This document shows, one piece after another, positions 45,996-55,512 of a stretch of DNA of 64,000 nt (position 1 is its first letter; each line of letters starts with the position of its first letter). The DNA comes from Rhodobacteraceae bacterium SB2 (lineage in GTDB: Bacteria > Pseudomonadota > Alphaproteobacteria > Rhodobacterales > Rhodobacteraceae), in the NCBI GenBank assembly GCA_001642945.1, contig LGRT01000037.1:186001-250000 (forward strand), read 5' to 3'. The translations under genes were made by a program, and so were the position numbers. The notes under the pieces are model-generated. The model made no database searches, was not told where the DNA came from, and saw nothing but the letters and a program-made list of their open reading frames with translations.

Positions 45996-47819
45996 ATGTA
46001 TTTTCCCAATATTGCCCCACGCGATGCAAACACATCTCATGGAAATAAAAACCTTGGTGATCTACCGGAATGGGATTTAAGTGACCTTTATGAGGGCGAA
46101 GACGCGCCGCAATTGACCAGCGATTTGCAATGGCTCGAAGGCGAATGTGCACAATTCGCACAAGATTATCAAAATAAGCTGGCTACGTTAAACGCCGATG
46201 AACTACTCAGCTGTATCCACCGAAATGAGAAAATCAGCGCCATCGCGGGGCGCATCATGTCTTTCGCGGGGCTGCGCTATTACCAAATGACCACAGATAG
46301 CAACCGCGCCAAATTTATGTCGGATGCGCAGGAGAAAATCACCAATTTTACCACGCCTTTGGTGTTTTTCACCCTCGAGATCAATCGGCTTGAAGATGGG
46401 TATTTAGACACGCGGTTTGCGCAGAACAAGGAACTTGCCCGATACAAGCCAGTATTTGACAAGATCCGAGCGATGAAGCCCTACCAGCTGTCTGATGAGT
46501 TGGAGAATTTTCTGCATGATCTTGGTGTTGTTGGGGATGCGTGGGAAAAACTCTTTGATGAAACAATCGCAGGATTGTCTTTCGAAGTGGCGGGCGAAAC
46601 GCATAATATCGAGGGCACTTTAAATTTCTTAACCGATCAAAACCGAGATAACCGTCAAGCCGCAGCGCATGCTTTGGCCGACGTGTTTCAAGACAACATC
46701 AAAACCTTCGCGCGCGTACACAACACGCAAGCCAAAGAAAAAGAGATCTTGGACCGCTGGCGCGGCATGCCCAGCCCACAAACCGGTCGGCATTTATCCA
46801 ACCATGTCGAACCGGAAGTCGTTGAAGCTTTGCGAAACGCTGTGGTAAGCGCCTACCCGCAACTCAGCCATCGCTATTATGAGCTCAAGCGCAAATGGCT
46901 GGGGCTGGATAAAATGCAAGTGTGGGATCGAAACGCACCTCTTCCGCTTGAAAGCGATCGATTGGTGGATTGGCCCGAAGCCCGGGATACGGTGATGAGC
47001 GCCTATGCAAGCTTTGATCCGCGTTTGGCAGATTTGGCGGAACCGTTTTTCACCAAAGGGTGGATAGACGCGCCGGTTAAACCCGGCAAAGCCCCCGGTG
47101 CTTTCGCGCATCCCACCGTGACCGATGTGCATCCCTATGTGATGCTGAATTACTTGGGAAAACCGCGCGATGTGATGACTTTAGCGCATGAGTTGGGGCA
47201 TGGCGTTCATCAAGTTTTGGCGGCAAAGCAAGGCGAAATGCTTTCATCTACACCTCTAACCCTTGCAGAAACGGCATCCGTGTTTGGCGAAATGCTCACC
47301 TTTAAAAAAATGTTGGAAAACGCCAAAGATCAAAATGAACGCAAAGTATTATTAGCCGGAAAAGTGGAAGATATGATCAACACGGTCATCCGGCAAATCG
47401 CCTTTTACGATTTTGAGTGCAAATTGCATGAGGCACGAAAAGCCGGCGAACTCACGCCCGATGATATCAACGCGCTTTGGATGAGTGTTCAGGGCGAAAG
47501 CCTTGGGCCAGCCTTCGAGTTTATGGATGGCTATGAAACCTTTTGGGCCTATATCCCGCATTTCGTGCATTCGCCATTTTACGTTTACGCCTATGCATTC
47601 GGCGATGGTTTGGTCAACGCGCTATACGCCGTTTATGAAGCGGCTCCTGATGGCTTTCAGGAAAAATATTTCGATATGTTAAAGGCCGGCGGCTCCCAAC
47701 ATCACAAAGATCTGTTGGCCCCATTTGGTTTAGACGCCAGTGACCCAACATTTTGGCAGCAAGGATTATCAATGATCTCATCGATGATCGATGAGCTTGA
47801 AGCGATGGAAACTCCCTAA
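45996..47819 (+). CDS. pepF: Oligoendopeptidase F (M3 family)
   Basis: Zinc metallopeptidase of 607 residues. The zinc motif is LAHELGHGVHQ at about residues 395-405, with downstream ETASVFGEMLTFKKM carrying the third ligand Glu. N-terminal half is helical and mainly acidic. It degrades oligopeptides of about 7-17 residues in the cytoplasm and belongs to the M3B/clade-3 type. ATG at 45996 is accepted; later methionines would shorten a conserved-looking N-terminus. A strong terminator follows at 47875. Confidence 0.87.
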   Translation: MYFPNIAPRDANTSHGNKNLGDLPEWDLSDLYEGEDAPQLTSDLQWLEGECAQFAQDYQNKLATLNADELLSCIHRNEKISAIAGRIMSFAGLRYYQMTTDSNRAKFMSDAQEKITNFTTPLVFFTLEINRLEDGYLDTRFAQNKELARYKPVFDKIRAMKPYQLSDELENFLHDLGVVGDAWEKLFDETIAGLSFEVAGETHNIEGTLNFLTDQNRDNRQAAAHALADVFQDNIKTFARVHNTQAKEKEILDRWRGMPSPQTGRHLSNHVEPEVVEALRNAVVSAYPQLSHRYYELKRKWLGLDKMQVWDRNAPLPLESDRLVDWPEARDTVMSAYASFDPRLADLAEPFFTKGWIDAPVKPGKAPGAFAHPTVTDVHPYVMLNYLGKPRDVMTLAHELGHGVHQVLAAKQGEMLSSTPLTLAETASVFGEMLTFKKMLENAKDQNERKVLLAGKVEDMINTVIRQIAFYDFECKLHEARKAGELTPDDINALWMSVQGESLGPAFEFMDGYETFWAYIPHFVHSPFYVYAYAFGDGLVNALYAVYEAAPDGFQEKYFDMLKAGGSQHHKDLLAPFGLDASDPTFWQQGLSMISSMIDELEAMETP

Positions 47820-47874
47820 CAAGAATATCCGATTGCGATCTAAAGCCGTTGGTCAGGCCAGCCCAAGCCCGCAG

Positions 47875-47910
47875 CAAGAGCAACCTGTGTCAAGGCTGCT
47901 CTTGTTTTTT
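47875..47910 (+). terminator. Rho-independent terminator of pepF
   Basis: CAAGAGCA pairs with TGCTCTTG over 8 bp (loop 14) followed immediately by six T residues. Position is 56 bp after the pepF stop. Confidence 0.78.
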
Positions 47911-47965
47911 CAACAACCGATCTACCTTTAAACAACGAGTTGAATGACTGATTGAAAGAGCTCAC

Positions 47966-48478
47966 ATGCGCCTATGGATTTTATTTGCAATGATGATCAC
48001 CGCCAGCACTGCCACCGCCCTTGACTTTACCTTTGAAAATATTGATGGGGGCGCGCTGTCTTTATCGAATTACGAAGGTCGGCCAATTTTGGTTGTGAAT
48101 ACGGCCAGCAGATGCGGTTTCACAGGTCAGTTGAGCGGGCTTCAAAAGCTTCATGAAACCTATAACGATCAAGGTCTGGTGGTTCTGGCCGTGCCCTCGA
48201 ATGATTTCAACCAAGAATTGGGGAGCAACGCGGATGTTAAAGAGTTTTGCGAGCTTGGTTATAGCACCACGATGCCCATGACCGGTATAACTAAGGTAAA
48301 AGGACCAAACGCACATCCGTTTTTCAAATGGGCGAAACGCTCTGCTGGCTTCGTTCCGTCGTGGAATTTTAATAAATTGTTGATCGATCAAAATGGCCAA
48401 ATCGTTAAGGGTTTTGGATCAGTTGCGCGTCCCAGCGGGCGAAAGATCACGTCTGAAATCGAAATACTGCTTCAGTAA
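47966..48478 (+). CDS. Glutathione peroxidase (Cys type, exported)
   Basis: Protein of 170 residues. A signal peptide (LWILFAMMITASTATA) puts it in the periplasm. The peroxidatic C50 is in NTASRCGFTGQL, followed by the Gln/Asn/Trp contacts VPSNDFNQELG and WNFNKLLID. It reduces hydrogen peroxide and hydroperoxides using thiols; the active residue is Cys, not Sec. Monocistronic; convergent with the alpha/beta hydrolase gene. Confidence 0.88.
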   Translation: MRLWILFAMMITASTATALDFTFENIDGGALSLSNYEGRPILVVNTASRCGFTGQLSGLQKLHETYNDQGLVVLAVPSNDFNQELGSNADVKEFCELGYSTTMPMTGITKVKGPNAHPFFKWAKRSAGFVPSWNFNKLLIDQNGQIVKGFGSVARPSGRKITSEIEILLQ

Positions 48479-48555
48479 ATGCCACGCTTTTTTCTGTTAA
48501 GCAGACGCCACCAATTTACTTTTCTAAGAGACGAAAAGGGGTAACCGGTCCCGTT

Positions 48556-49524
48556 TTAAACGCGTTGGGCCCAATTGAGGATGATATCCGCAACGGGCTT
48601 GGTTTGGCTAGGCGACAAGACATGCCCGGCAAGCACGTGGAAGCTCTCATCATCCTGTTGCCCCAAGTGAATTTCCTGCCCTGTGCTCTGGCCGCCCCAA
48701 GCATGCATTACCTGTAAAATTTTATCAGCCTGTACCACCTGATCTTTGGACGAATATAAAAATAAGCTGGGAATTTTTGCCCGTGCAAAATCCAATTGCA
48801 TGACCTGTTTGACCAAGGCACCGACGGGCAGAACCGCCACGGATGGGTAAACAAGGCTGCACGTCGCGGCATGCGCCGCGCTGCGGGCGTCAAACCGGCG
48901 CGTTTTGCCCGCAAAAACCGGCAACCAATAGCGCGCCAAAGGCCATGTTAAGAACCGCGCGCGAAAATCTAGGATGCCAAAATTTGGCGATACAAATACC
49001 GAGCCTGCAAGCTTTTGAGACAGCTTCGGATTTAGCGCCGCCACCGCCGCCAAGGTGCCCCCTGTTGAGGTCGAGATAAGCAAAACCCGCTCACCTAAAC
49101 GCTCACCAATTAAAATCGCCTCTTGTAAATCCGCCATCCAACCCGCAACCGTCCCCTCTACCAGGGCTTTATCTTCGCGCCCATGCCCTTGCAGGCGGGT
49201 AAAAAACAAATTGCTGCCCAAAGCGTTTGAGACCAAATCGGGTACAGGCCTAATTTCTTCAGATGCTGCCGAAAACCCGTGCAAATACACCACAGATAGC
49301 GGAGTTTTTTCTTTGGCGCCATTAGCCCAAATGATGCGTTTTTCTAAAGAGGGTTTAATATCGGAATACGCGCTCTCTGCATCTTGCAAATAATGATCAA
49401 GATCATCGCCAATCGGTTTGGGCGCTGCCAAGCTTAAATCTGCGGGTTCACGGGGGGCCCAATACACCAAACCCAACACCAAGAGGCACAGAATGCCTAT
49501 TATCAAAATGAAAAAAAATGTCAT
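48556..49524 (-). CDS. Alpha/beta hydrolase with N-terminal membrane anchor
   Basis: Hydrolase of 322 residues. A hydrophobic N-terminus (FFFILIIGILCLLVLGLVYW) is a likely membrane anchor. The nucleophile elbow is STSTGG near residues 155-160 (Ser), the acid in YSSKDQVV and the His in SFHVLAGHVLSP, with YLHGFSAASEEI as oxyanion loop. Acts as an esterase or lipase, substrate unknown. It begins directly at the stop of the preceding hydrolase gene (TAA-ATG with no gap), so both form one operon. Confidence 0.8.
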   Translation of the reverse strand: MTFFFILIIGILCLLVLGLVYWAPREPADLSLAAPKPIGDDLDHYLQDAESAYSDIKPSLEKRIIWANGAKEKTPLSVVYLHGFSAASEEIRPVPDLVSNALGSNLFFTRLQGHGREDKALVEGTVAGWMADLQEAILIGERLGERVLLISTSTGGTLAAVAALNPKLSQKLAGSVFVSPNFGILDFRARFLTWPLARYWLPVFAGKTRRFDARSAAHAATCSLVYPSVAVLPVGALVKQVMQLDFARAKIPSLFLYSSKDQVVQADKILQVMHAWGGQSTGQEIHLGQQDDESFHVLAGHVLSPSQTKPVADIILNWAQRV

Positions 49525-50292
49525 TTATGGCTGCCCCATATGTTTGGTTGATTTTTCAAATAAGACCCTCAAATTCTGATCAATTACAGCCAAACATTCG
49601 GCAGTTGAAAAGGAATGATCTTGCCCCGCCAAAAAAGTTAATGACACATCCGGGCTTTCAATATGATCCAGCAAATTAAGGGCGGTTTGGCGCGTTACGC
49701 TACGATCTTGTGTGCCTTGCAAGCAGATCACCGGAAACGGCAAGGACAGACTTGCCCGCATCACCAGATGGTCACGGGCCTCTTCGATCAACTGTCGAGT
49801 GATCGGATAAGCCTCGCCATATTCAGAGGGCAATAAGGTAAGACCTTTTTCCAAAACTTCGGCTTTTTGTTCAGCCGAAAAACTCGGCCACATGCTGTCT
49901 TCGGTAAAATCAGGTGCAGCCGCGATTGTCATCAAACCTGCAACACGACCTGCCAACCGTTGCGCCAAAAGCAACGCAATCCACCCGCCCATCGAGGATC
50001 CGACAAGCACGATAGGTCCCTGCGTTTTTTCGCTAATGATAGCCTCTGCATCCTGCGCCCAGTTCCCAATAGATCCATCGGTAAACACGCCTGAAGACTC
50101 GCCATGACCAGAATAATCAAAACGCAGATAAGAAAAGCCGCGCTGCTGCGCCCAACTTTCTAGGAAAAGCGCTTTTGAACCCTGCATATCGGATTTAAAT
50201 CCCCCCAAAAACACCAAATTGGGCGAAGCGCCTGCGGTTTTGTGATAGGCAAGCCGGCGCGCCTGCGGCGTGGTGTAAAAAGCGGGCATCAT
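49525..50292 (-). CDS. Alpha/beta hydrolase (ABHD10-like)
   Basis: Hydrolase of 255 residues. The oxyanion/early motif is FLGGFKSDMQGSKALFLE near 28-45; nucleophile Ser in GSSMGGWIALL near 98-108; acid in GTQDRSV and His in GQDHSFS. This layout resembles ABHD10/mycophenolic acid acyl-glucuronide esterase relatives, but the substrate is unknown. It is the first gene of a two-hydrolase operon. ATG at 50292 (MMPAFYT) is accepted; M2 is equally possible. Confidence 0.8.
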   Translation of the reverse strand: MMPAFYTTPQARRLAYHKTAGASPNLVFLGGFKSDMQGSKALFLESWAQQRGFSYLRFDYSGHGESSGVFTDGSIGNWAQDAEAIISEKTQGPIVLVGSSMGGWIALLLAQRLAGRVAGLMTIAAAPDFTEDSMWPSFSAEQKAEVLEKGLTLLPSEYGEAYPITRQLIEEARDHLVMRASLSLPFPVICLQGTQDRSVTRQTALNLLDHIESPDVSLTFLAGQDHSFSTAECLAVIDQNLRVLFEKSTKHMGQP

Positions 50293-50466
50293 AAATCCTT
50301 ATCGTTTAAGGTTGGCTTTCGTTGTGACAGGGCATCCCCTGCTTGGTCAAGCCAGCGCTTTTAAAATTAACAAAAGCTTGCTTGACGATGAACGCAAGAC
50401 GCGCCAAAAGAGGTTAAACCCGCAACCGGGCGCATGGTCGGCGCCAAAATGACGAGGAGGCATCTG

Positions 50467-52413
50467 ATGTCCCAAATTACGCTCACCCTTCCAGATAACA
50501 GCAAGCGCAGCTATGCGGCCGGGATAACCGCAGCCGAAGTGGCCAATGATATTGCGACATCGCTGGGCAAAAAAGCTATTAGCGCAACGCTAGACGAAGC
50601 CCATTGGGATCTACAATGGCCCATCGAAAACGACGCCGCAATCGCTATCAACACGATGAAAGACGTGGCACCTGCGCTGGAGTTGGTGCGCCATGATCTG
50701 GCGCATATCATGGCCCGCGCCGTGCAAGAGATTTGGCCCGACGTAAAGGTGACAATCGGCCCAGTGATTGAAAACGGTTGGTATTACGATTTTGACCGCA
50801 CCGAGCCATTTACCCCAGAAGATCTTGGTTTGATTGAAAAAACTATGAAAGCCATCATCAATAAACGCGAGGCAGTTCGCACAGAAATCTGGTCGCGTGA
50901 CGAAGCCGTGCAGCATTATACCCAGTCAAATGAACCCTATAAGGTTGAACTGATTGAGGCGATACCCGGCGCAGAACCTCTGCGCATGTATTGGCATGGC
51001 GATTGGCAGGATCTGTGCCGTGGACCACATTTACAACATACAGGACAAGTTCCCGCCGACGCGTTTAAGCTGATGTCGGTGGCCGGTGCTTATTGGCGCG
51101 GCGATAGCAATCGCGCCATGTTGCAGCGTATTTACGGCGTCGCGTTTTTAAATAAAGAGCAGCTAAAAGCCCACCTGCATATGCTGGAGGAAGCCGCAAA
51201 GCGCGACCATCGGAAATTAGGCCGTGAAATGGCTCTGTTTCACATGCAAGAAGAGGCCCCCGGGCAAATTTTTTGGCATCCAAATGGCTGGAAAATATAC
51301 ACCACGATCCAAGATTATATGCGCCGTCAACAAACACGGGACGGCTATGTCGAGGTCAATACTCCCCAAGTGGTGGATCGCAAATTATGGGAAGCCTCTG
51401 GCCATTGGGAAAAATACCAAGAACATATGTTTATTGTTGAGGTCGATGAAGACCATGCGCGCGAAAAAGCTGTCAATGCTTTGAAACCGATGAACTGCCC
51501 CTGCCACGTACAAGTATATAATCAGGGCTTAAAGTCTTATCGCGATTTGCCATTGCGGATGGCTGAATTTGGCAGCTGCAACCGCTATGAGCCGTCTGGC
51601 GCGTTGCATGGCATCATGCGCGTGCGCGGCTTTACCCAAGATGATGCCCATATTTTCTGCCGCGAAGATCAGATCGAATATGAAACAAAGAAATTTATCA
51701 ATTTTCTTTCAAATGTATATGAAGATTTGGGTTTTGAGAAATTCGCCATTAAATTCTCGGATCGGCCCGAGCAACGATCGGGCAGTGATGCGGTATGGGA
51801 TCGCGCCGAGGCCGCTTTAAAATCGGCCACGGAAGCGGCCGGTTGTGAGTTTGAACTTAACCCAGGCGAAGGCGCATTTTACGGCCCAAAATTAGAATTC
51901 GTGCTAACCGATGCCATCGGGCGTGATTGGCAATGCGGGACTTTGCAGGTGGATTTCGTTTTACCCGAACGGCTTGATGCTAATTATATTGGCGAAGATG
52001 GGGATAAACATCGCCCCGTGATGCTGCACCGCGCGTGCTTGGGCTCTTTTGAACGCTTTATCGGTATTTTGATCGAAAACTTTGCTGGAAAGCTGCCGTT
52101 TTGGTTGGCCCCGCGGCAAGTTGTGGTGGCGGCAATCGTCTCGGATGCAGATGAATATTGCCGCAAGGTGGTTGATTTGCTGACGCGCTTGGGAATTCGG
52201 GCCGAGCTCGACCTGCGCAATGAAAAAATCAATTATAAAGTGCGCGAACATTCATTGGCAAAAGTGCCTGTTATTTTGGCCTGCGGCAAACGAGAAGTGG
52301 AAAACCAAACCGTCTCAATTCGCCGTCTTGGCGAAACGCAAACAAGCGTTGCGCCGCTAGATGAGATTGCACAATCGTTGAAAGCAGAGTCTGCAGCACC
52401 TGATTTAAGATAA
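50467..52413 (+). CDS. thrS: Threonine--tRNA ligase
   Basis: Class II aminoacyl-tRNA synthetase of 648 residues. N-terminal TGS domain (about 1-60), editing domain with [11 protein letters not shown] near 78-88, catalytic core with [19 protein letters not shown] and [14 protein letters not shown], and the C-terminal anticodon domain ([12 protein letters not shown] onward). ATG at 50467 is chosen because GAGGAGG lies 7 bp before it. It makes Thr-tRNA and hydrolyses Ser-tRNA(Thr). No T-box leader is seen. A hairpin follows (52450-52475). Confidence 0.93.
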   Translation: MSQITLTLPDNSKRSYAAGITAAEVANDIATSLGKKAISATLDEAHWDLQWPIENDAAIAINTMKDVAPALELVRHDLAHIMARAVQEIWPDVKVTIGPVIENGWYYDFDRTEPFTPEDLGLIEKTMKAIINKREAVRTEIWSRDEAVQHYTQSNEPYKVELIEAIPGAEPLRMYWHGDWQDLCRGPHLQHTGQVPADAFKLMSVAGAYWRGDSNRAMLQRIYGVAFLNKEQLKAHLHMLEEAAKRDHRKLGREMALFHMQEEAPGQIFWHPNGWKIYTTIQDYMRRQQTRDGYVEVNTPQVVDRKLWEASGHWEKYQEHMFIVEVDEDHAREKAVNALKPMNCPCHVQVYNQGLKSYRDLPLRMAEFGSCNRYEPSGALHGIMRVRGFTQDDAHIFCREDQIEYETKKFINFLSNVYEDLGFEKFAIKFSDRPEQRSGSDAVWDRAEAALKSATEAAGCEFELNPGEGAFYGPKLEFVLTDAIGRDWQCGTLQVDFVLPERLDANYIGEDGDKHRPVMLHRACLGSFERFIGILIENFAGKLPFWLAPRQVVVAAIVSDADEYCRKVVDLLTRLGIRAELDLRNEKINYKVREHSLAKVPVILACGKREVENQTVSIRRLGETQTSVAPLDEIAQSLKAESAAPDLR

Positions 52414-52449
52414 CGATTTCATTTCACAACGCGTAAAAATTACACAGAC

Positions 52450-52475
52450 CTTGGCTGAAAACTGTTTCAGCCAAG
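52450..52475 (+). terminator. Hairpin after thrS
   Basis: CTTGGCTGAAA, loop ACTG, TTTCAGCCAAG is a perfect 11-bp stem. There is no strong T-run, so it may act as a stem-protecting 3' end. Confidence 0.55.
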
Positions 52476-52594
52476 CCAGCGCTCTGTTCCGAAAGGGGCG
52501 CGATCTTACCACAATAATGTGATCAGACGTGATGTGCCTTTTTATTTAAACGCTGCCTATATTGAGGGCGTTAATAGGTAAAAGGAGTTTCAGT

Positions 52595-52882
52595 ATGTCA
52601 GAAGATTTAAAAACAAAAGTCTTGATCGGGGCCGTAGCCGTTGCCTTGAGCGCACCCATGGTTGCTACCGCCTCTGGTGCCAAAGAAAAATGCTATGGCG
52701 TATCTCTGGCCGGCCAAAATGATTGCGCTGCAGGCGCAGGCACTTCAACCGTGGATTACCAAGGCAATGCCTGGTCGTTGGTGGATGCAGGCAGCTGTCT
52801 GGAAATCGAGCTGCCAAATGACGCAGGCGATCAAGCCCGTATGGGATCCCTTACAGCCTTAGAGCGCGATCTGCCCTCTTAA
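52595..52882 (+). CDS. bufA: Bufferin-type metallophore precursor (DUF2282/BufA1)
   Basis: Small secreted protein of 95 residues. Signal peptide ends near ATASG (about 28). The DUF2282 core is [14 protein letters not shown] followed by the conserved DYQGNAW and a third Cys in DAGSC. ATG at 52595 has AAAAGGAG before it; the longer frame adds 11 residues. Bufferins are copper-binding peptides modified at Cys by BufB. Family members usually have four Cys; here the TTCAG-type segment after NDCAAGAG is missing and only three Cys remain (loss near 52736-52746). First gene of bufABC-doxX. Confidence 0.85.
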   Translation: MSEDLKTKVLIGAVAVALSAPMVATASGAKEKCYGVSLAGQNDCAAGAGTSTVDYQGNAWSLVDAGSCLEIELPNDAGDQARMGSLTALERDLPS

Positions 52883-52933
52883 CGGGCTCGATCATCTTTC
52901 GAGGAATATCCAAAGATGAATCAAGGAGCGCCG

Positions 52934-53794
52934 ATGCCAGATCTTATCGCAAATTCACTTCCCGCCAGCATTGGCGTCGGGTTTAAATCTCAACATTTCA
53001 ACGATATTTTATCTAGCCCGCATCCCGTTGGATGGCTGGAAATTCACGCTGAAAATTATTTGGGCGAAGGCGGACGCCCAATCTCTCAATTGCAACATTT
53101 ACGGGCTGAGCTGCCAATCTCGGTGCATGCAATTGGTTTATCAATAGGAGGTGAGGCGCCGCTGGATAAAGAACATTTGGCGCGCATAAAGCGTTTATGC
53201 GACTGGCTAGATCCTGCAAGTTTTTCCGAACATTTGGCATGGTCAACGCATGCAGGCAATTTTCTAAACGATCTTTTGCCGCTGCCTTATACCGAGAAAA
53301 CCTTAAAACACGTCATCCGACACGTGGATCATGTTCAAACCATATTGGGGCGACAGATGTTGCTTGAAAATCCATCTAGTTACTTTCAATTTTCGGAAAG
53401 CTGTTATTCGGAACCTGCATTTTTAAACGCGGTGGTGGCGCAGACTGGATGCGGGCTTTTGTTAGACGTCAATAATATATTTATCTCATGCCACAATCTA
53501 AACATGTCAGCTGAAGCCTATATCGATGAGCTGAATTGCACCGCCATTGGTGAAATTCATTTGGGCGGACATTCAACAGATGTTTTGGAACAGGGCGAAC
53601 TTTTGTTGATCGATTCTCATGCTGCGCCAGTAGCAGATACAGTTTGGACGCTTTATAAAGATGTTTTGAAACGTACAGGTCCAAAGGCAAGCTTGATCGA
53701 ATGGGATACAGATGTGCCTGATTGGTCCGTTCTAAACAGTGAAGTGATGCAAGCTGCCTGTCTTTTGGAACAGCAAAGATGCCAGTCTCAATGA
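52934..53794 (+). CDS. bufB: BufB (DUF692/MNIO) multinuclear iron oxygenase
   Basis: MNIO enzyme of 286 residues. Metal-binding motifs: EIHAENYLG near 37-45, FSEHLAW near 99-105, LENPSSYF near 145-152, LLLDVNNIF near 180-188, EIHLGGHS near 210-217, LIDSHAAPV near 226-234 and LIEWDTDVP. It modifies BufA Cys residues to thiooxazole groups in studied systems. ATG at 52934 has AAGGAG 5 bp upstream; the ATG at 52916 lacks one. Its TGA overlaps the bufC ATG (ATGA). All motifs look intact, unlike bufA, bufC and doxX. Confidence 0.87.
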   Translation: MPDLIANSLPASIGVGFKSQHFNDILSSPHPVGWLEIHAENYLGEGGRPISQLQHLRAELPISVHAIGLSIGGEAPLDKEHLARIKRLCDWLDPASFSEHLAWSTHAGNFLNDLLPLPYTEKTLKHVIRHVDHVQTILGRQMLLENPSSYFQFSESCYSEPAFLNAVVAQTGCGLLLDVNNIFISCHNLNMSAEAYIDELNCTAIGEIHLGGHSTDVLEQGELLLIDSHAAPVADTVWTLYKDVLKRTGPKASLIEWDTDVPDWSVLNSEVMQAACLLEQQRCQSQ

Positions 53795-54510
53795 CACAAA
53801 AAGAGCTTTTCATCGCTTTTTCCAACCCCGGTCAGCCTTGCCCAGCGAATTTGAAAACCGGCAAGCACCTCCCTGCTACCAGCGGGTTGAACATCTACCG
53901 AAACACCATAGCCCATGGCTTAATTACCACTTTGGAAAGCAACTTCCCGAAAACAAGAGCCGTTCTTGGCCCGAAGAATTTTTATTCATTGGCGCGCTTA
54001 TACGCCAGTAAAGAAAAACCAACCTCATCTCTTTTGTATAAATATGGCGTGGGGTTTTCGAAATTTTTACAAAAGATACCTGCCCTTTCTGAGTTAGGAT
54101 ACCTACCTGATTTGGCCAGGCTCGAACAACATATAAGGTTATCTTATCATGCGCGCGACTGCGCCCTATATAATTGGGAAAACCTTCTTAAGCACCAAGA
54201 TACAGATCTTTTAACGGCATGCTGTCAGTTTGACGCAGCCTGTTTCATCATCCCGACATATTGGCCGCTAGGCACCATTTACCGCAAAGCCCAGTCAGGC
54301 GCACCAACGCGGCATCCAAAGCGGCTTAGCAGCGCAAGCGCGATCCTTGTTACGCGCCCTGAGTTTGATCCCCAGATCACAACGGTTCCAGAAGAACTCA
54401 TAAAGTTTTTAGACGCGTTGGCTGCAGGTCATACATTTCAAACCGCATGCAATATCGGAAAACCAGCGGCCCAGCATTTACGCCCAAGGCGGGACTGCAA
54501 TTTCTTGTAA
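53791..54510 (+). CDS. bufC: BufC-like partner (DUF2063), C-terminus frameshifted
   Basis: Protein of about 239 residues, DUF2063 family, which recruits the precursor to BufB in known systems. The N-part has GLNIYRNTIAHGLITTLESNF and RLYASKEKPTSSLL, the middle YLPDLARLEQHIRLSYHA. ATG at 53791 overlaps the bufB stop. Near 54457-54462 the sequence GGAAAAC shifts frame: the next frame reads PAFTPKAGLQFLVNANS and continues to TAG at 54540-54542, 9 bp before doxX, which suits the family C-terminus. One A missing from the A-run would explain this. Either a real frameshift or a sequencing error. Confidence 0.7.
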   Translation: MTQKELFIAFSNPGQPCPANLKTGKHLPATSGLNIYRNTIAHGLITTLESNFPKTRAVLGPKNFYSLARLYASKEKPTSSLLYKYGVGFSKFLQKIPALSELGYLPDLARLEQHIRLSYHARDCALYNWENLLKHQDTDLLTACCQFDAACFIIPTYWPLGTIYRKAQSGAPTRHPKRLSSASAILVTRPEFDPQITTVPEELIKFLDALAAGHTFQTACNIGKPAAQHLRPRRDCNFL

Positions 54511-54551
54511 ACGCAAACTCCGTTCACGACATCACATTTTAGGGCAGCATC

Positions 54552-55103
54552 ATGATCCAACTTATTCAAATTATGAACTCTTTTGCAGGCAGGCTGGCAG
54601 CGAAAGTACCCGATCTGTGCTTATTGGCAAGATTTGTATTTGCGGCGGTGCTTTTGGTTTATTTTTGAGCATCAGGCCTCAGCAAACTCGGTGCGGGGTT
54701 ACTGGGGCTGTTCCACCCATCAGCTGGCGCATATGTTCAAATCTTCCCAAAACAAATGGAAGCCTTTGGCTATGATCCTAGCCAGTTTGGCCTATTTCAC
54801 GACCTGGTCGTTTTAATGGGTGTTCTGTCAGAATTCCTCATTCCACTGATGATTACAATCGGCCTGCTCACCCGATATGCCGCGTTGGGCATGATTGCCT
54901 TCATAGCCGTACAAACCGCAACTGATCTATTTGGTCACGGGGTGCTTGAGGATCCCACCACTTTGGGCAAATGGTTTGACCGCAGTTCTTCTTCTGTGAT
55001 TATGGACCAAAGGCTGCTTTGGCTGTTTGTGTTGTTCTATCTCGTCAGACACGGAGGCGGAGTTCTTTCGCTTGACCAGTGGCTAAGCTCACGCAAGGTT
55101 TAA
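54552..55103 (+). pseudogene. DoxX-family membrane protein with in-frame TGA (codon 39)
   Basis: Reading frame of 183 codons that would be a DoxX protein: LLARFVFAAVLLVYF near 24-38 and then ASGLSKLGAGLLGLF after the stop. The TGA at 54666-54668 sits where homologues have Trp (YFWxSG), so a single G-to-A change would explain it. Everything downstream (MEAFGYDPSQFGLFH, FLIPLMITIGLLTRYAALG) is in frame to TAA at 55101. DoxX proteins usually accompany bufABC. A shorter frame starting at 54756 might be expressed separately but lacks helix 1. No selenocysteine context is visible. Confidence 0.8.
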
Positions 55104-55414
55104 AGCAACGCAGCTTGCGTTTTCGCGCTCCAACTGAGGTAAAGTTTCTGCTCGTGTGTCTCAATTAGGGGGCGCTTCATCACTGCGGGGTGAAGGCGTA
55201 ACAAATCGCGCGGTGGCATTGCCCGCTCGTCCGACGATAAATTACGCCAGGTTGTAGATTTTTTATTGACCAAATCATCGCCAAATTCTTGCAAAGCAGC
55301 GTCTAGAATTTCGTCAGGAATCAAATCGACACGCACATCAAAAAACCTATAGCCATCCAATAACTTAACTGCTTTTCGGCAAGTATCGCAGTTTTTTAAA
55401 CCGAATATTCTCAT
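55100..55414 (-). CDS. ArsC/Spx-family thioredoxin-fold protein
   Basis: Protein of 104 residues. The active-site motif CDTCRKA is at 9-15 in MRIFGLKNCDTCRKAV, a CxxC type like YffB/Spx-like reductases rather than arsenate-specific CX3 types. The remaining part has KKSTTWRNL and AVMKRPLIE, as in the ArsC family. ATG at 55414 is chosen (AAAGG upstream); a longer frame would run into the cold-shock leader. Its stop overlaps doxX by 3-4 bp. The reaction is unknown: arsenate reduction is possible but not proven. Confidence 0.8.
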   Translation of the reverse strand: MRIFGLKNCDTCRKAVKLLDGYRFFDVRVDLIPDEILDAALQEFGDDLVNKKSTTWRNLSSDERAMPPRDLLRLHPAVMKRPLIETHEQKLYLSWSAKTQAALL

Positions 55415-55512
55415 TTCAACGCCTTTTTCAGCGAAATTTCGCAGAAGTTTTCGTAAATGAACAGGTTTTTCTTGATTTTTAAAGCAGCTCCGTTCCAATT
55501 TATCATGTCTTA

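Noticed and set aside
54666-54668. TGA as selenocysteine in doxX
   Set aside because: No SECIS-like hairpin directly after it, no Sec genes in the window, and homologues have Trp, not Cys, at this place.
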